Both the position numbers and the translations under genes were made by a program. The notes beneath the pieces were generated by a model. It did not search any database, was not told the origin of the DNA, and saw nothing but the letters and a program-made list of their open reading frames with translations. Of a DNA stretch of 64,000 nucleotides, positions 29,380 to 37,227 are shown piece after piece. This stretch comes from WHSW01 sp963729075. Its GTDB lineage: Bacteria > Actinomycetota > Thermoleophilia > Solirubrobacterales > 70-9. Numbering within the stretch: position 1 is the stretch's first letter; the number at the start of each line of letters is the position of its first letter. The stretch spans positions 461,724-525,723 of the forward strand of contig CAVSMU010000010.1 of NCBI GenBank assembly GCA_963729075.1, read 5' to 3'.

Positions 29380-30825
29380 TCAGCGGCCGCCCTCGGCTTC
29401 GAGCGCGGGGACCGCGCCGATCGGCAGCCCCTCGGCCGCCTGGCGGCGGCCGGGGAGGGCCAGTCCGGTGATCGCGCCGGCGAGCGAGAGGCCTGCGGCG
29501 ACGAGGACCGCCGGCGTAAAGCCGTCGGCGAACGCCTGCACCGAGGCGTAGCTGCCGGCGGCGGCGAAGACGGCGACCGCGACCGCGATCCCGAAGACGC
29601 CGCCGAGCTCGCGCATCATGCTGTTCGCCCCGGCGGCCTTGCCTACCTCCGCCTCCGACATCGAGCCGACGACCGAGTTCTGCGCGGCGGGGATCGCCAT
29701 CGACACGCCGACTCCCGCGACGATGAACGGCACCAGCATCTGCGAGTAGGTGATCCCGGGGTCGACGATCAGCGCCAGCCAGGCCATTCCGGCAGCCTGC
29801 AGGGCCAACCCGGCGACCATCAGCGGCCGCTCGCCGATCCGGTCGGCGAGCGCGCCGGCGAGCGGGGCGACGGTGATGAAGGTCGCCGTCCAGGGCAGCA
29901 GTCGCAGGCCGGTGTCGAGCGGGCCGTAGCCGAGGCCGGTCTGCAGCAGCTGGGCGTAGAAGAACACCGCCGCGAACAGCGAGGCGAAGGTCAAGAAGAT
30001 CGCCCCGTTTCCGGCCGCAAACGACCGCGAGCGGAAGAACCGCATTGGCAGCATCGGCTCGGCTGCGCGCAGCTCCCAGGCGACGAAGGCGCCGATCAGC
30101 GCCGCACCGGCGGCCAGCGAGCCGACGACCTCGAGGCTGTCCCACCCGATGCCGTTGCCGCGCACCAGCCCCCAGACGAGCCCGAAGGCGCCGGCGCTGA
30201 TCAGCGCCAGGCCGGGGATGTCGAGGCCGGTGTCCCGGCCATAGCTCTCCTTCATACGGGTGAGCGCGAGCGGGATCGCCGCTAGGCCGATTGGGACATT
30301 GACCCAGAAGATCCATTCCCAGCTGATCCCCTCGACCACGGCGCCGCCGACGAGCGGCCCCGCCGCGACCGCGATCCCGGTGACGGCGGAGAAGATCCCG
30401 ATCGCCGCGCCGCGCTTCTCGGGCGGGAAGGCGGAGGAGAGCAGCGCCAGGCCGAGCGGCATGATCAGCGCCGACCCGGCACCCTGGACGGCGCGAGCGG
30501 CGATCAGAACACCGACGTTCGGCGCCAGCGCCGAGGCGGCCGAGGCGGCCGCGAACACTCCCAGACCGATGGCGAACAGCCTGCGGCGGCCGAAACGGTC
30601 GCCGAGCGCTGCTCCGGTCACCAGCAGCACCGCGAAGCTCAGGTTGTAGGCGTTGACTGTCCACTCGAGCTCCTCGATCGAAGCGCCCAGATCGAGGCGG
30701 ATCGTGCTCAACGCTGTGGACACCACGAGGGTGTCGAGGGCGGCCATCAACGATCCGATCCCGGTCAATACGACCACCCAGCGGGTGATCGCCTTCGGAC
30801 TCATCTGCGCTGGACTTAGTCTCAT
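29380..30825 (-). CDS. DHA2-family drug/metabolite exporter (EmrB/QacA type)
   Basis: A 481 aa MFS transporter with about 14 membrane helices. Motif A is GDRFGRRRLFAIG after helix 2, and LDTLVVSTALSTI lies in helix 1. The antiporter motif C region AVTGIAVAAGPLVGGA lies in helix 5. The start at 30825 has GGAGGG six bases upstream. It is expected to use the proton gradient to expel organic compounds. A degraded second copy of its 3' end lies just upstream at 30981-31113. Confidence 0.9.
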   Translation of the reverse strand: MRLSPAQMSPKAITRWVVVLTGIGSLMAALDTLVVSTALSTIRLDLGASIEELEWTVNAYNLSFAVLLVTGAALGDRFGRRRLFAIGLGVFAAASAASALAPNVGVLIAARAVQGAGSALIMPLGLALLSSAFPPEKRGAAIGIFSAVTGIAVAAGPLVGGAVVEGISWEWIFWVNVPIGLAAIPLALTRMKESYGRDTGLDIPGLALISAGAFGLVWGLVRGNGIGWDSLEVVGSLAAGAALIGAFVAWELRAAEPMLPMRFFRSRSFAAGNGAIFLTFASLFAAVFFYAQLLQTGLGYGPLDTGLRLLPWTATFITVAPLAGALADRIGERPLMVAGLALQAAGMAWLALIVDPGITYSQMLVPFIVAGVGVSMAIPAAQNSVVGSMSEAEVGKAAGANSMMRELGGVFGIAVAVAVFAAAGSYASVQAFADGFTPAVLVAAGLSLAGAITGLALPGRRQAAEGLPIGAVPALEAEGGR

Positions 30826-30980
30826 CGTGCCCTCCACGGTCGTTAGGCGGACCGTTCGCCGCCGTTTCCAGTTGAGATCCGGCGCGGGGCGGAAATCCAA
30901 CGCAGCGCGACGCGGGCCCGCGATGAGGAGGGCTCTTTCGGATGCTCATGGTCATTCATCCGTGTGGTTGACGGGCGCGC

Positions 30981-31113
30981 TCAGCGGACGCCGCCGGCTT
31001 CGAGCGTGGGGACCGCGCCGATCGGCAGCCCCGTCCTTCGTGCGGCGCGTGGGGAGCGCCAGTCCCGTGATCGCTCCTGCGACGGTGAGACCTGCGGCGG
31101 CAACGAGGATCGC
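30981..31113 (-). pseudogene. 3' fragment of a second DHA2 exporter gene
   Basis: On the minus strand this reads ILVAAAGLTVAGAITGLALP, then after a frame change GLPIGAVPTLEAGG and stop. It closely parallels the end of the intact exporter (VLVAAGLSLAGAITGLALP and GLPIGAVPALEAEG). Only about 45 codons remain. Downstream, at 30947-30955, an ATGAGCATC resembles the SDR start, as if this had been a second exporter-SDR pair. Confidence 0.75.
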
Positions 31114-31117
31114 CCGG

Positions 31118-31327
31118 CTAGGCCGCTGGGACCAGCGCGGCGTTCTGGCGCTCTAGCTCCGTGGCCGCGCCAGTGCGCCAGCTGTCGGCGATCATCTCCG
31201 ACACCGGGTCCGGGAGGATCTCCTCCTCACCGTTCTCGATTCCGCCGAAGATGCCCCGGGCAACGGACTCCGGCGGAGTCTTGAGGATGGGGAGATCCCG
31301 GACCACGTCAGTGTCGGTCACTTCGGG
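31118..31327 (-). pseudogene. 3' fragment of another SDR gene
   Basis: The minus-strand frame ends with PPESVARGIFGGIENGEEEI and ADSWRTGAATELERQNAALV, a typical C-terminus of an SDR subfamily. Homology to SDRs starts only near TDTDVVRDL (about 31325), so the nucleotide-binding and catalytic parts are gone. The stop at 31118 abuts the exporter fragment directly, marking a recombination join. In the ~180 bases between this fragment and 31510 I see nothing recognisable. Confidence 0.65.
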
Positions 31328-31509
31328 CCTAGGCGCCCCGCTCCCGCTTCGGACGGACTCGGGAGCGGGCCTTGGCGCTATCGCTCGTCGCGCGAAGGAC
31401 CGGTGACCGAGTCGCCACGGCCCGGCTGCTGATGGTTGTCCGCTCGCGAGTAGCTCCGGTGTTGAGATGAGATGCTCAAGCCGACTGAGGCGAAGACAGA
31501 GGAGGGCCG

Positions 31510-31766
31510 ATGGCCACCGCAACTGACGTATCCGAGCTACCCCTGGACTGCGCCGACGTCTGCATCGCGACCGGACGCATGGTCAGCCGCCAGACGGAAT
31601 ACGAGTCGGAGACCGCGCGGGCGGAGGTCAGAGCTGCCGCCAATCCTGCTCGACCTGCGGCGAGGAATGCGAGCGCCACGCCGAGCATCATGAGCATTGC
31701 CGGCTCTGCGCTGAAAGCTGCCGCCGTTGCGAGGCAGCCTGCGCCGCCCTGCTCGACGCGATCTGA
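31510..31766 (+). pseudogene. Broken four-helix copper-storage (Csp/DUF326-like) gene
   Basis: After an ATG with AGGAGGG upstream, the frame reads LPLDCADVCIATGRMVSRQT. Near 31630 one base appears to be missing. The other frame then continues SCRQSCSTCGEECERHAEHH, HCRLCAESCRRCEAAC and ends at TGA 31764-31766. The Cys spacing is that of Csp-type four-helix-bundle copper-binding proteins. The first helix is absent as well, so the gene is both truncated and frameshifted. Confidence 0.75.
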
Positions 31767-31789
31767 GTTCTTCTGGAGCCACGCCGAAG

Positions 31790-31971
31790 CTATGGGTGCC
31801 CGTGGATGCGGTCGTAGCGCTCCTGCTCCTTCGTGGTCCGCTCGGCCCACGGGATCGCCTCGAGCTGAGCCCGCAGGCGCCCGGTGCGGGCCTCCGTCCC
31901 TTCGATCAGCTAGGCGTCGTCGGGCGGGTCGGTTGCCGTCTCGATCTCATCGAGCTCGCTGCGCCGGAGCC
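31790..31971 (-). pseudogene. Decayed small gene with an internal stop
   Basis: One minus-strand frame reads ELDEIETATDPPDDA, a TAG, then TEARTGRLRAQLEAIPW and TTKEQERYDRIHGHP followed by a stop. The composition is clearly protein-like on both sides of the internal stop. I cannot name the family. It ends against the right-hand 148-bp repeat. Confidence 0.5.
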
Positions 31972-31972
31972 G

Positions 31973-32120
31973 CTCGAGCGCGCCGTGGGCGCGTCCGGCT
32001 AGCTCGCGACGGGTCGGGGACCGTTCAGCGTTCGATCAGCCGCATGTTGCGAGCGAAGGCCTCGGCGTGGATCAGGCGGAGCGCCTCGTCGCGGGTCAGG
32101 GCCAGCGTCGCGATCCAGGC
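31973..32120. repeat. Right copy of the 148-bp direct repeat
   Basis: Partner of 27053-27200. It contains the last ten codons of the macro-domain gene (ERAVGASG and stop) without the rest of that gene, then the intact 3' end of cpaB on the minus strand. Confidence 0.9.
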
Positions 32121-32696
32121 CTCGCCGGTGGGCCCCGCCAGGACGTCATCGGGCGCCGAGCGCTCGCCGGGGCGCAGCTCGATCAGCTCGACCGCCTCGG
32201 CGGCGACGTAGGTTCGCCCGGCTCCGCCCCCCGGCCCGGCCTCGCTGGTGACCACCACGTCGACTCGCCGCGCAGGGCCGCCCGGCCGCGCCGCGAGCGC
32301 GCCGGCGCCCTGAACCGCGATCTCGACCGGTCGCCGGCCGTCGGCGAGCTGGCGCGGACGCCCGTCACCGCTCCCCGGGGCCTCGAGCTGCGAGGCGAGC
32401 AGGTACCCACCGGCGGGAATGGGCACCGCGGGCGAGCGGCCGAGCGCCTGCGCCGGGCTGCTGAGCGCGTCCGGCGGGACGAAGCGCTCGGGGACCCGGC
32501 GGAGCTCGAGCGCGCGACGGATCACCGGCTCGCGCAGGCGTCGGTGACCGGGCAGCTGCTCGGCCGCTACGACCACCCTCCGCAGGTCGCCGTACCGGAA
32601 GGCCGGATCGTCCCCGCCACCGCTGGCCGCGGCCGCGAGGCCGGCGCACAGCGCCGCCGCGGCGGCGAAGCCGACGGCCCGCGCACGGCGGCTCAC
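32025..32696 (-). CDS. cpaB: Tad pilus assembly protein CpaB/RcpC (SAF domain)
   Basis: A 223 aa exported or membrane-anchored protein with an N-terminal hydrophobic segment (residues 8-25). A SAF-like domain follows (RRVVVAAEQLPGHRRL, then PAVPIPAGGYLLASQLE), and then the RcpC/CpaB C-terminal domain. In Tad systems it helps form the assembly complex. It follows the sensor kinase by three bases. Its 3' end lies in the right-hand 148-bp repeat, and tadA would be expected next but is displaced by ~6 kb. Confidence 0.8.
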   Translation of the reverse strand: MSRRARAVGFAAAAALCAGLAAAASGGGDDPAFRYGDLRRVVVAAEQLPGHRRLREPVIRRALELRRVPERFVPPDALSSPAQALGRSPAVPIPAGGYLLASQLEAPGSGDGRPRQLADGRRPVEIAVQGAGALAARPGGPARRVDVVVTSEAGPGGGAGRTYVAAEAVELIELRPGERSAPDDVLAGPTGEAWIATLALTRDEALRLIHAEAFARNMRLIER

Positions 32697-32699
32697 GGC

Positions 32700-33431
32700 T
32701 CAGTCACGGGCGAGCGGCAGCTCGATCACGGCGCAGGCGCCGGCGTCATGCCGACAGGAGGCGAAGCGGCCTCCGTGCTCAGCAGCGACTTCCGCGACCA
32801 CGCGCAGGCCATGCCCGCGGCGTGGGTCGTGGGGCCTGCGAAGGCCGCGATCGCCCCGCCGTGGCCAAGCGCCAAACGCAATCGGGGCCGCGGCGACGGC
32901 GCCCGCGTGCACACCGTCACTCACCAGCAGCCGGAGGCGGCCCGTGCGCAGCTGTCCCTCGATCAAGACTGGGCCGCGACCGTGCTCGAGCGCGTTGGCG
33001 ATCAGGTTGTCGAGGGCGCGGGCAATCGCCGCCGGATCGCAGGCGACCCGCGAGCCTGCGGCTCGCCAACGGAGCTCGATGCGCCTGCCGGCCAGTGCCG
33101 CCGGCGTGCGCCAGCGCCCGACCGCCTCCCTCGCCAGCTCCCCGGCGTCGGCGATCCGCCGGGCGCGCGATCTGGCGCCGCCGTTGACGATCCGGTCGAG
33201 CTCGCCGAGCGCCTCGAGCGCGAGCTCGAGCTGGCCGTGGCGCGTCTCGGCCGACGGTGCCGGCGTGCGCGCCGCCAACGTGAGGACCTGAAGCGGCCGG
33301 CGGAGCTCGTGCAGGGCCCGGTTGAGCCGCACCCGCCGCCGGTTGGCCCGCAGCCGGCCGGCGACGACGACAGCAAGGGTCAGCGACAGCGGCCAGGCCA
33401 GGGCCGCGTTCTCAGCGATCGGGTCGAGCAT
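32700..33431 (-). CDS. Sensor histidine kinase of the Tad locus
   Basis: A 243 aa small kinase. One N-terminal membrane segment (residues 10-26) precedes a phospho-acceptor helix with HELRRPLQ. The ATPase domain has the N box DNLIANALEHG and a G-box region RRGHGLRVVAEVAAEHGG. There is no obvious sensor domain. The start overlaps the response-regulator 3' end by 20 bases. Confidence 0.85.
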   Translation of the reverse strand: MLDPIAENAALAWPLSLTLAVVVAGRLRANRRRVRLNRALHELRRPLQVLTLAARTPAPSAETRHGQLELALEALGELDRIVNGGARSRARRIADAGELAREAVGRWRTPAALAGRRIELRWRAAGSRVACDPAAIARALDNLIANALEHGRGPVLIEGQLRTGRLRLLVSDGVHAGAVAAAPIAFGAWPRRGDRGLRRPHDPRRGHGLRVVAEVAAEHGGRFASCRHDAGACAVIELPLARD

Positions 33432-34152
33432 CTTCCTCCGGCCCGTCGATGAGCCGGTAGCCGATCCCCCAGCAATTCACCACGTAGCGGCCCGACTCGG
33501 GGTCGAGCTTGCGCCGTAGCCGGCTGGCGTGCGAATCGAGAGTGCGCGTCTTGCCCATCGAGCGAAAGCCCCAGACGTCGCGCAGAAGCTCGGCTTTGGT
33601 GAAGACCCGCGTCGGCTCCGCGGCGAGTACGCGCAGCAGGCTGAACTCCTTGTTGGCAAGGCTCACCTTGCGGCCGCCCACGCTCGCCTCGCGGCGCACC
33701 GTGTCGACGAAGATCTCGCCGACCCGAAGCGGGCCCGCGCGGCGCGCGTCGCGGCGGCGCAGGACCGCCCGGATTCGCAGCACGACCTCCTGGATCGCGA
33801 ACGGCTTGACGACGTAGTCGTCGGCACCGCAGTCGAACCCGCGCAGGCGGTCGGCGTCGGTGCCGCGGCCGCTGATCACGATCACGGGCAGTTGCGGGTC
33901 GTAGTGGCCAGTCACGCCCTCGCACGCGCGGATCTCGCGGAGGACGTCAAGCCCCGGGGCGTCGGGCAGGTTGAGGTCAAGCAGCAGCATGTCCGGCTGC
34001 TTGAAGTGGCAGAGGCGCAGCGCATCGGAGGCAGTTGGGGCGGGGAGCGCGCGAAAGCGATCCGCCTCCAGGTGGTCGCAGAGCAGCTCGAGCGTCGGGG
34101 CGTCGTCCTCACAGACCACCACCGTCGCCTCCGGCTCGTGCTGCGGGAGCAT
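33412..34152 (-). CDS. OmpR/PhoB-family response regulator
   Basis: 246 aa from ATG 34152. The receiver domain has the acidic pocket CEDD, the phospho-Asp in LLLDLNLPDAPG, and KPF. The C-terminal winged helix carries LANKEFSLLRVL, the recognition region LDSHASRLRRKL and GIGYRLI. The ATG shares its A with the DUF192 gene stop (TGATG). It pairs with the overlapping histidine kinase. The likely targets are Tad genes, but this is inferred from position. Confidence 0.93.
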   Translation of the reverse strand: MLPQHEPEATVVVCEDDAPTLELLCDHLEADRFRALPAPTASDALRLCHFKQPDMLLLDLNLPDAPGLDVLREIRACEGVTGHYDPQLPVIVISGRGTDADRLRGFDCGADDYVVKPFAIQEVVLRIRAVLRRRDARRAGPLRVGEIFVDTVRREASVGGRKVSLANKEFSLLRVLAAEPTRVFTKAELLRDVWGFRSMGKTRTLDSHASRLRRKLDPESGRYVVNCWGIGYRLIDGPEEDARPDR

Positions 34153-34481
34153 CAGGCTGCCACTCCCGACCGCCGGCACGGCAGCTCGACCACGGCCGCC
34201 GCCCGCGGCTCGCGCACGACGCGGTTCGGCGGCACCGAGGCCCGCACCGCGACCGGCGCCAGCTGCCGATCGACGAAGACGATGTGGATCGCGAAGCGCA
34301 TTCCGAACGTGTGCACGCTGCGACACCGCGGGATCAGCAGGCCCTCCCCCGCCCGCTCGGCCCGCAGCAGCGCGAGACCGAGCAGGCGGGAGAGGAGGGT
34401 GACCGCCACCGGCACCCGCCGGGAGGCGACGTCCGCGGTGGGGAGCCGGCGGAAGCGCAGCGGGCGGGCGGTGACAGTCAC
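34152..34481 (-). CDS. DUF192-family protein
   Basis: About 109 aa from the GTG 34481 (VTVTARPLRFRRL). The frame is open a little farther. The core LIPRCRSVHTFGMRFAIHIV and VFVDRQLAPV is the DUF192 signature (CxSVHTxxMxxxID-like). The function is not established. DUF192 genes are often found in actinobacterial Tad clusters, and here translation is coupled to the response regulator. Confidence 0.82.
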   Translation of the reverse strand: MTVTARPLRFRRLPTADVASRRVPVAVTLLSRLLGLALLRAERAGEGLLIPRCRSVHTFGMRFAIHIVFVDRQLAPVAVRASVPPNRVVREPRAAAVVELPCRRSGVAA

Positions 34482-34504
34482 GCGCGGTACAACCCCGGCC
34501 TCCG

Positions 34505-35212
34505 ATGGCGCGCCCCGGCTACGCCGCCAGCCCGCTGAAGGCCGGTGATCCAGCCGGGGGTGATTTGACCGGGACCTATCCGAATCCGTCAATCGCTGCG
34601 AATGCGGTCAACTCAGCGAAAGTGAGCAACGACTCGCTGACCGGCGAAGACATCAGCGAAGCGACCCTTGGCGGAGTCTCGCCGACCGGTGCAGCTGGCG
34701 GCGACCTAACCGGCACATACCCGAACCCGGATATCGCAAGCGGCTCAGTCGGGACTCCCGAGACGGGGACGATTCCGGCCGTGCGGGTCTTCAACACGAC
34801 CATTCAGAACGTTCCGAGCTCGACTCCGACGGTCCTCAGCTTCGATGCCGAGCTGTTCGACACCGCGAGCATGCACAGCACGAGCAGCTCTACCGACGTG
34901 CTGACTGCGCCGGTCGACGGCATCTATGAGGTGGGCGCCTGGCTGCAGTGGGGCTTTGGCGGGACCATCGACGACCCCCCGGCCAGTCTGTCGGCCGTTA
35001 TCGTCGCTTCGAACGGCAGCCGCGTAGCCGACTCCGAGACGATCAGCCAGACAACCAACACCGTTCAGAACCTCTCCGGCCTCCTGAAGCTAAGCGCCGG
35101 TGAGACGGTCACGCTCCAAGTGTTCAATGCCAATAGCACGGCGGGCAGCGTGTTTGGTAACAACGGCAGGCCGGCGCTGAGCATGGCCTGGATCGGACCG
35201 CCGGGACCGTAG
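34505..35212 (+). CDS. Phage tail-fibre/surface-type repeat protein, probably 5'-truncated
   Basis: 235 aa with two copies of GGDLTGTYPNP (residues ~18 and ~64), joined by Asn/Ser-rich linkers. A ~130-residue beta-rich C-terminal domain resembles C1q/TNF-like heads (APVDGIYEVGAWLQWGF, VTLQVFNANSTAG). Such proteins normally begin with a signal or anchor segment and a longer repeat region. Here the repeats start at residue 18 and no ribosome-binding site is visible, so the 5' part may be lost. Composition is less GC-rich than its neighbours, hinting at transfer. Confidence 0.7.
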   Translation: MARPGYAASPLKAGDPAGGDLTGTYPNPSIAANAVNSAKVSNDSLTGEDISEATLGGVSPTGAAGGDLTGTYPNPDIASGSVGTPETGTIPAVRVFNTTIQNVPSSTPTVLSFDAELFDTASMHSTSSSTDVLTAPVDGIYEVGAWLQWGFGGTIDDPPASLSAVIVASNGSRVADSETISQTTNTVQNLSGLLKLSAGETVTLQVFNANSTAGSVFGNNGRPALSMAWIGPPGP

Positions 35213-35318
35213 GCGCTCCTCGACGGCGGATTGAGAACCGGTCCCCTTCGACATCGGGGGTGCAAATCCTTGCCCATGCCAGGGGGCCGTGCTGCGCGCG
35301 CCCCGGCCATCGGGGAAG

Positions 35319-35852
35319 ATGAGCGCCCCTGGAGAGGCCCGGCGGAGGATAATCCGGTCGGGTCCGGAGATCGGAACACCAGCAGCAGTGGAGAAGGCAA
35401 CTCGCAGAGGCAATTACGAGTCGGGTTCCGACTACGTCCTCGAGTACGGCGAGCTGCGGTTTTCATTCAACGAGGAGGACTTCGCCCAGCGGGTCGAGCA
35501 GGCCGCCGTGAAGCTCGACTTCGTCGAGGTAGGCCTGGAGCCCGAGGAGCTTCACGACCTACTGGAGCTGGCGGTGAACGGCGAGATCCGCGAGCCGACC
35601 TCTCCCCTGGGCGAGCACATAAACGAGCACTGGACCGAGCTCGTCGGCCCCGCCAACCGCAGCCTCGTGCACTGGATTCGCCGTCTCGTCTTCCGCGGCG
35701 CATGGCTCGATCAGCGGGTCAAGGAGGGCGAGCTCGACATCGTCTTCGACGACGACACCCACACGTTCGGATACGTCCAGCCCGATCGCGACGCGGAGCC
35801 GATCGAGCTCTCCCGCGAGCCCTCCTGGGCGGGACTCGCCTACCGCCGCTAG
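35319..35852 (+). CDS. Conserved-looking protein of unknown function
   Basis: 177 aa from ATG 35319 (in-frame GTGs at 35289 and 35388 are alternatives). The acidic soluble protein has an alternating helix/strand pattern (YGELRFSFNEEDFAQRVEQA, HDLLELAVNGEIREP, WIRRLVFRGAWLDQRVKEGE). I cannot assign a family. It converges on the rho-like gene with seven bases between stops. Confidence 0.6.
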   Translation: MSAPGEARRRIIRSGPEIGTPAAVEKATRRGNYESGSDYVLEYGELRFSFNEEDFAQRVEQAAVKLDFVEVGLEPEELHDLLELAVNGEIREPTSPLGEHINEHWTELVGPANRSLVHWIRRLVFRGAWLDQRVKEGELDIVFDDDTHTFGYVQPDRDAEPIELSREPSWAGLAYRR

Positions 35853-35859
35853 ACCTGGC

Positions 35860-37216
35860 CTAGATCGAGCGGAGCAGCTCGGCGTTCGTGCTCGTGGTCT
35901 CGATCCGCTCGCGCAGGAGCGCGGCGGCATCGGCGGGCTGCATGTCGGCGAGCTGCGTACGCAGGCGCCGCACGGCATCGAGCTCGGACGCGTCGCGCAG
36001 CTGATCCTCGTTCGAGATCCGCGACTCGGAGGCCCGGATCGCCGGGTGGACGCCGGCGGCGGCGAGCTCGGGGTCGAGGACGATCAGCGAGCTCTCAGTG
36101 GTGAGCACGGCGCGCTCGGCTTCACCCTCGTCGCTCCCGTCGGCCAGCACCGTGGCGAGCACGGTCAGCGAGCCGCCGCCGGCCAGGTTTCGCCCTGAGC
36201 CAAACAGCCGCTTGACCTCGTCGGCGCTCCCGGCGGCGAGCGCGAGCCGCGAGAGCGAGTCGCAGATCAGCACCGCGTCGTCGCCGACCTCCGCCCGCCG
36301 GCGGGCCCGCTCCACCGCCAGCTCCGCGGTCCTGACCTGCTCGACGGGGGCGAGATCCGCGGTCGCGATCGCGAACTCGGCAACGGGCAGTGCCTCGCGC
36401 CACGCCGTCGCCTCCTCCGGGCGCTCGTCGATCAGCAGCACGATCACCCGGGTGCCCTCGTTCGCGGTAGTGGCGCGCGCGATCGAGCGCAGCAGCGTCG
36501 TGCGGCCCGAGCGCGCCGCGGCCCGAATCAACACCCGCTGGCCGTAGGAGAGCGGCGCGAACAGGTCGACGGCGCGCGCGAGCACGTCGGACCCCGCGCC
36601 CTCCATCGCGATGCGCCGTTCCGGCTGGATCGGCGCCAGGGAGTCGAACTCGGGCCGAACCTCGGCGAGCGGCTCCTCGCCGTTGACCTGGTCGACGTGG
36701 ACCAGGGCGCGGTGGCGCTCGCCACGCCGGGGATCGCGCGCCGGACCGGTGACCTCGTCCGCGGGGCGCAGCTCGCAGCGACGGACCTGCGCGGCGGAGA
36801 TGTAGACGTCGTCCTCGCTCGGGGTCAGGCCGGCCAGCCGCAGGAAGCCGTAGCGCTGTCGCGTCAGCTCCAGCACCCCGCGGATCTCGTGCGTCGGCAG
36901 GTCCTCCCCGGCCTCGTCGCCGCCCTCGGGACCCTCCGGTCCCAGCTCGACCGGCTCGCTCGGGTCGACGTCGAGCACCGTCGCCTCGACGACCACACCA
37001 CTGTCCCGCCTCCTCCTCCGCTTCGCGTCCGGGGGAGGCGGGGTCCGCGTCACCCTCCTCCGCTTCGCGTCCGGGGGAGGCGGGGTCCGCGCCACCATCC
37101 GCCTGGAGCGCCTCGATCAGCTCCTCGCGTCCGAGCTTGCGATAGCCCGGAACGCCCGCTGTCGCGGCGCGCTCGTGCAGGTCGGCGAGATGCAGGTCCT
37201 CGAGCCGGGCGGCCAT
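35860..37216 (-). CDS. rho: Divergent Rho-like factor, frameshifted after its N-terminal domain
   Basis: The ATG at 37216 opens a Rho_N/SAP-like domain (LEDLHLADLHERAA, GYRKLGREELIEAL). It is followed by two 14-residue acidic repeats. At about 36998-37007 the frame must shift by one base to continue as SGVVVEATVLDVDPSEP, the cold-shock-like RNA-binding domain (VLELTRQRYGFLRLAG) and the RecA-like domain. Walker B (VIVLLIDERPEE) and FGSGRNLAGGGSLT are Rho-like. The Walker A reads AARSGRTTLL, with Arg for the essential Lys. The Q-loop and arginine-finger regions are shortened, and the total is ~450 aa. It may be a second, non-canonical Rho. Confidence 0.8.
37007..37090. repeat. Two tandem 42-bp repeats in the rho-like gene
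   Basis: Two nearly identical 42-base units (37090-37049 and 37048-37007 on the minus strand), each encoding ADPASPGREAEEGD-type residues. They link the Rho_N domain to the RNA-binding domain. The apparent frameshift lies immediately after the second unit, in a GAG-rich run, so repeat slippage may have caused it. Confidence 0.9.
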
Positions 37217-37227
37217 CGGCCGCCAGG

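Noticed and set aside
35228..35285. tRNA-like 3' half (GGGGGTGCAAATCC resembling a T arm)
   Set aside because: No matching acceptor stem, D arm or anticodon arm could be folded around it.
36997..37098. Rho-like protein starting at 37098 with a TPPPPDAKRRR repeat
   Set aside because: That frame gives a Pro/Arg-rich start with no family match. The other frame of the same bases gives a proper Rho_N domain, so 37216 plus a frameshift is preferred.
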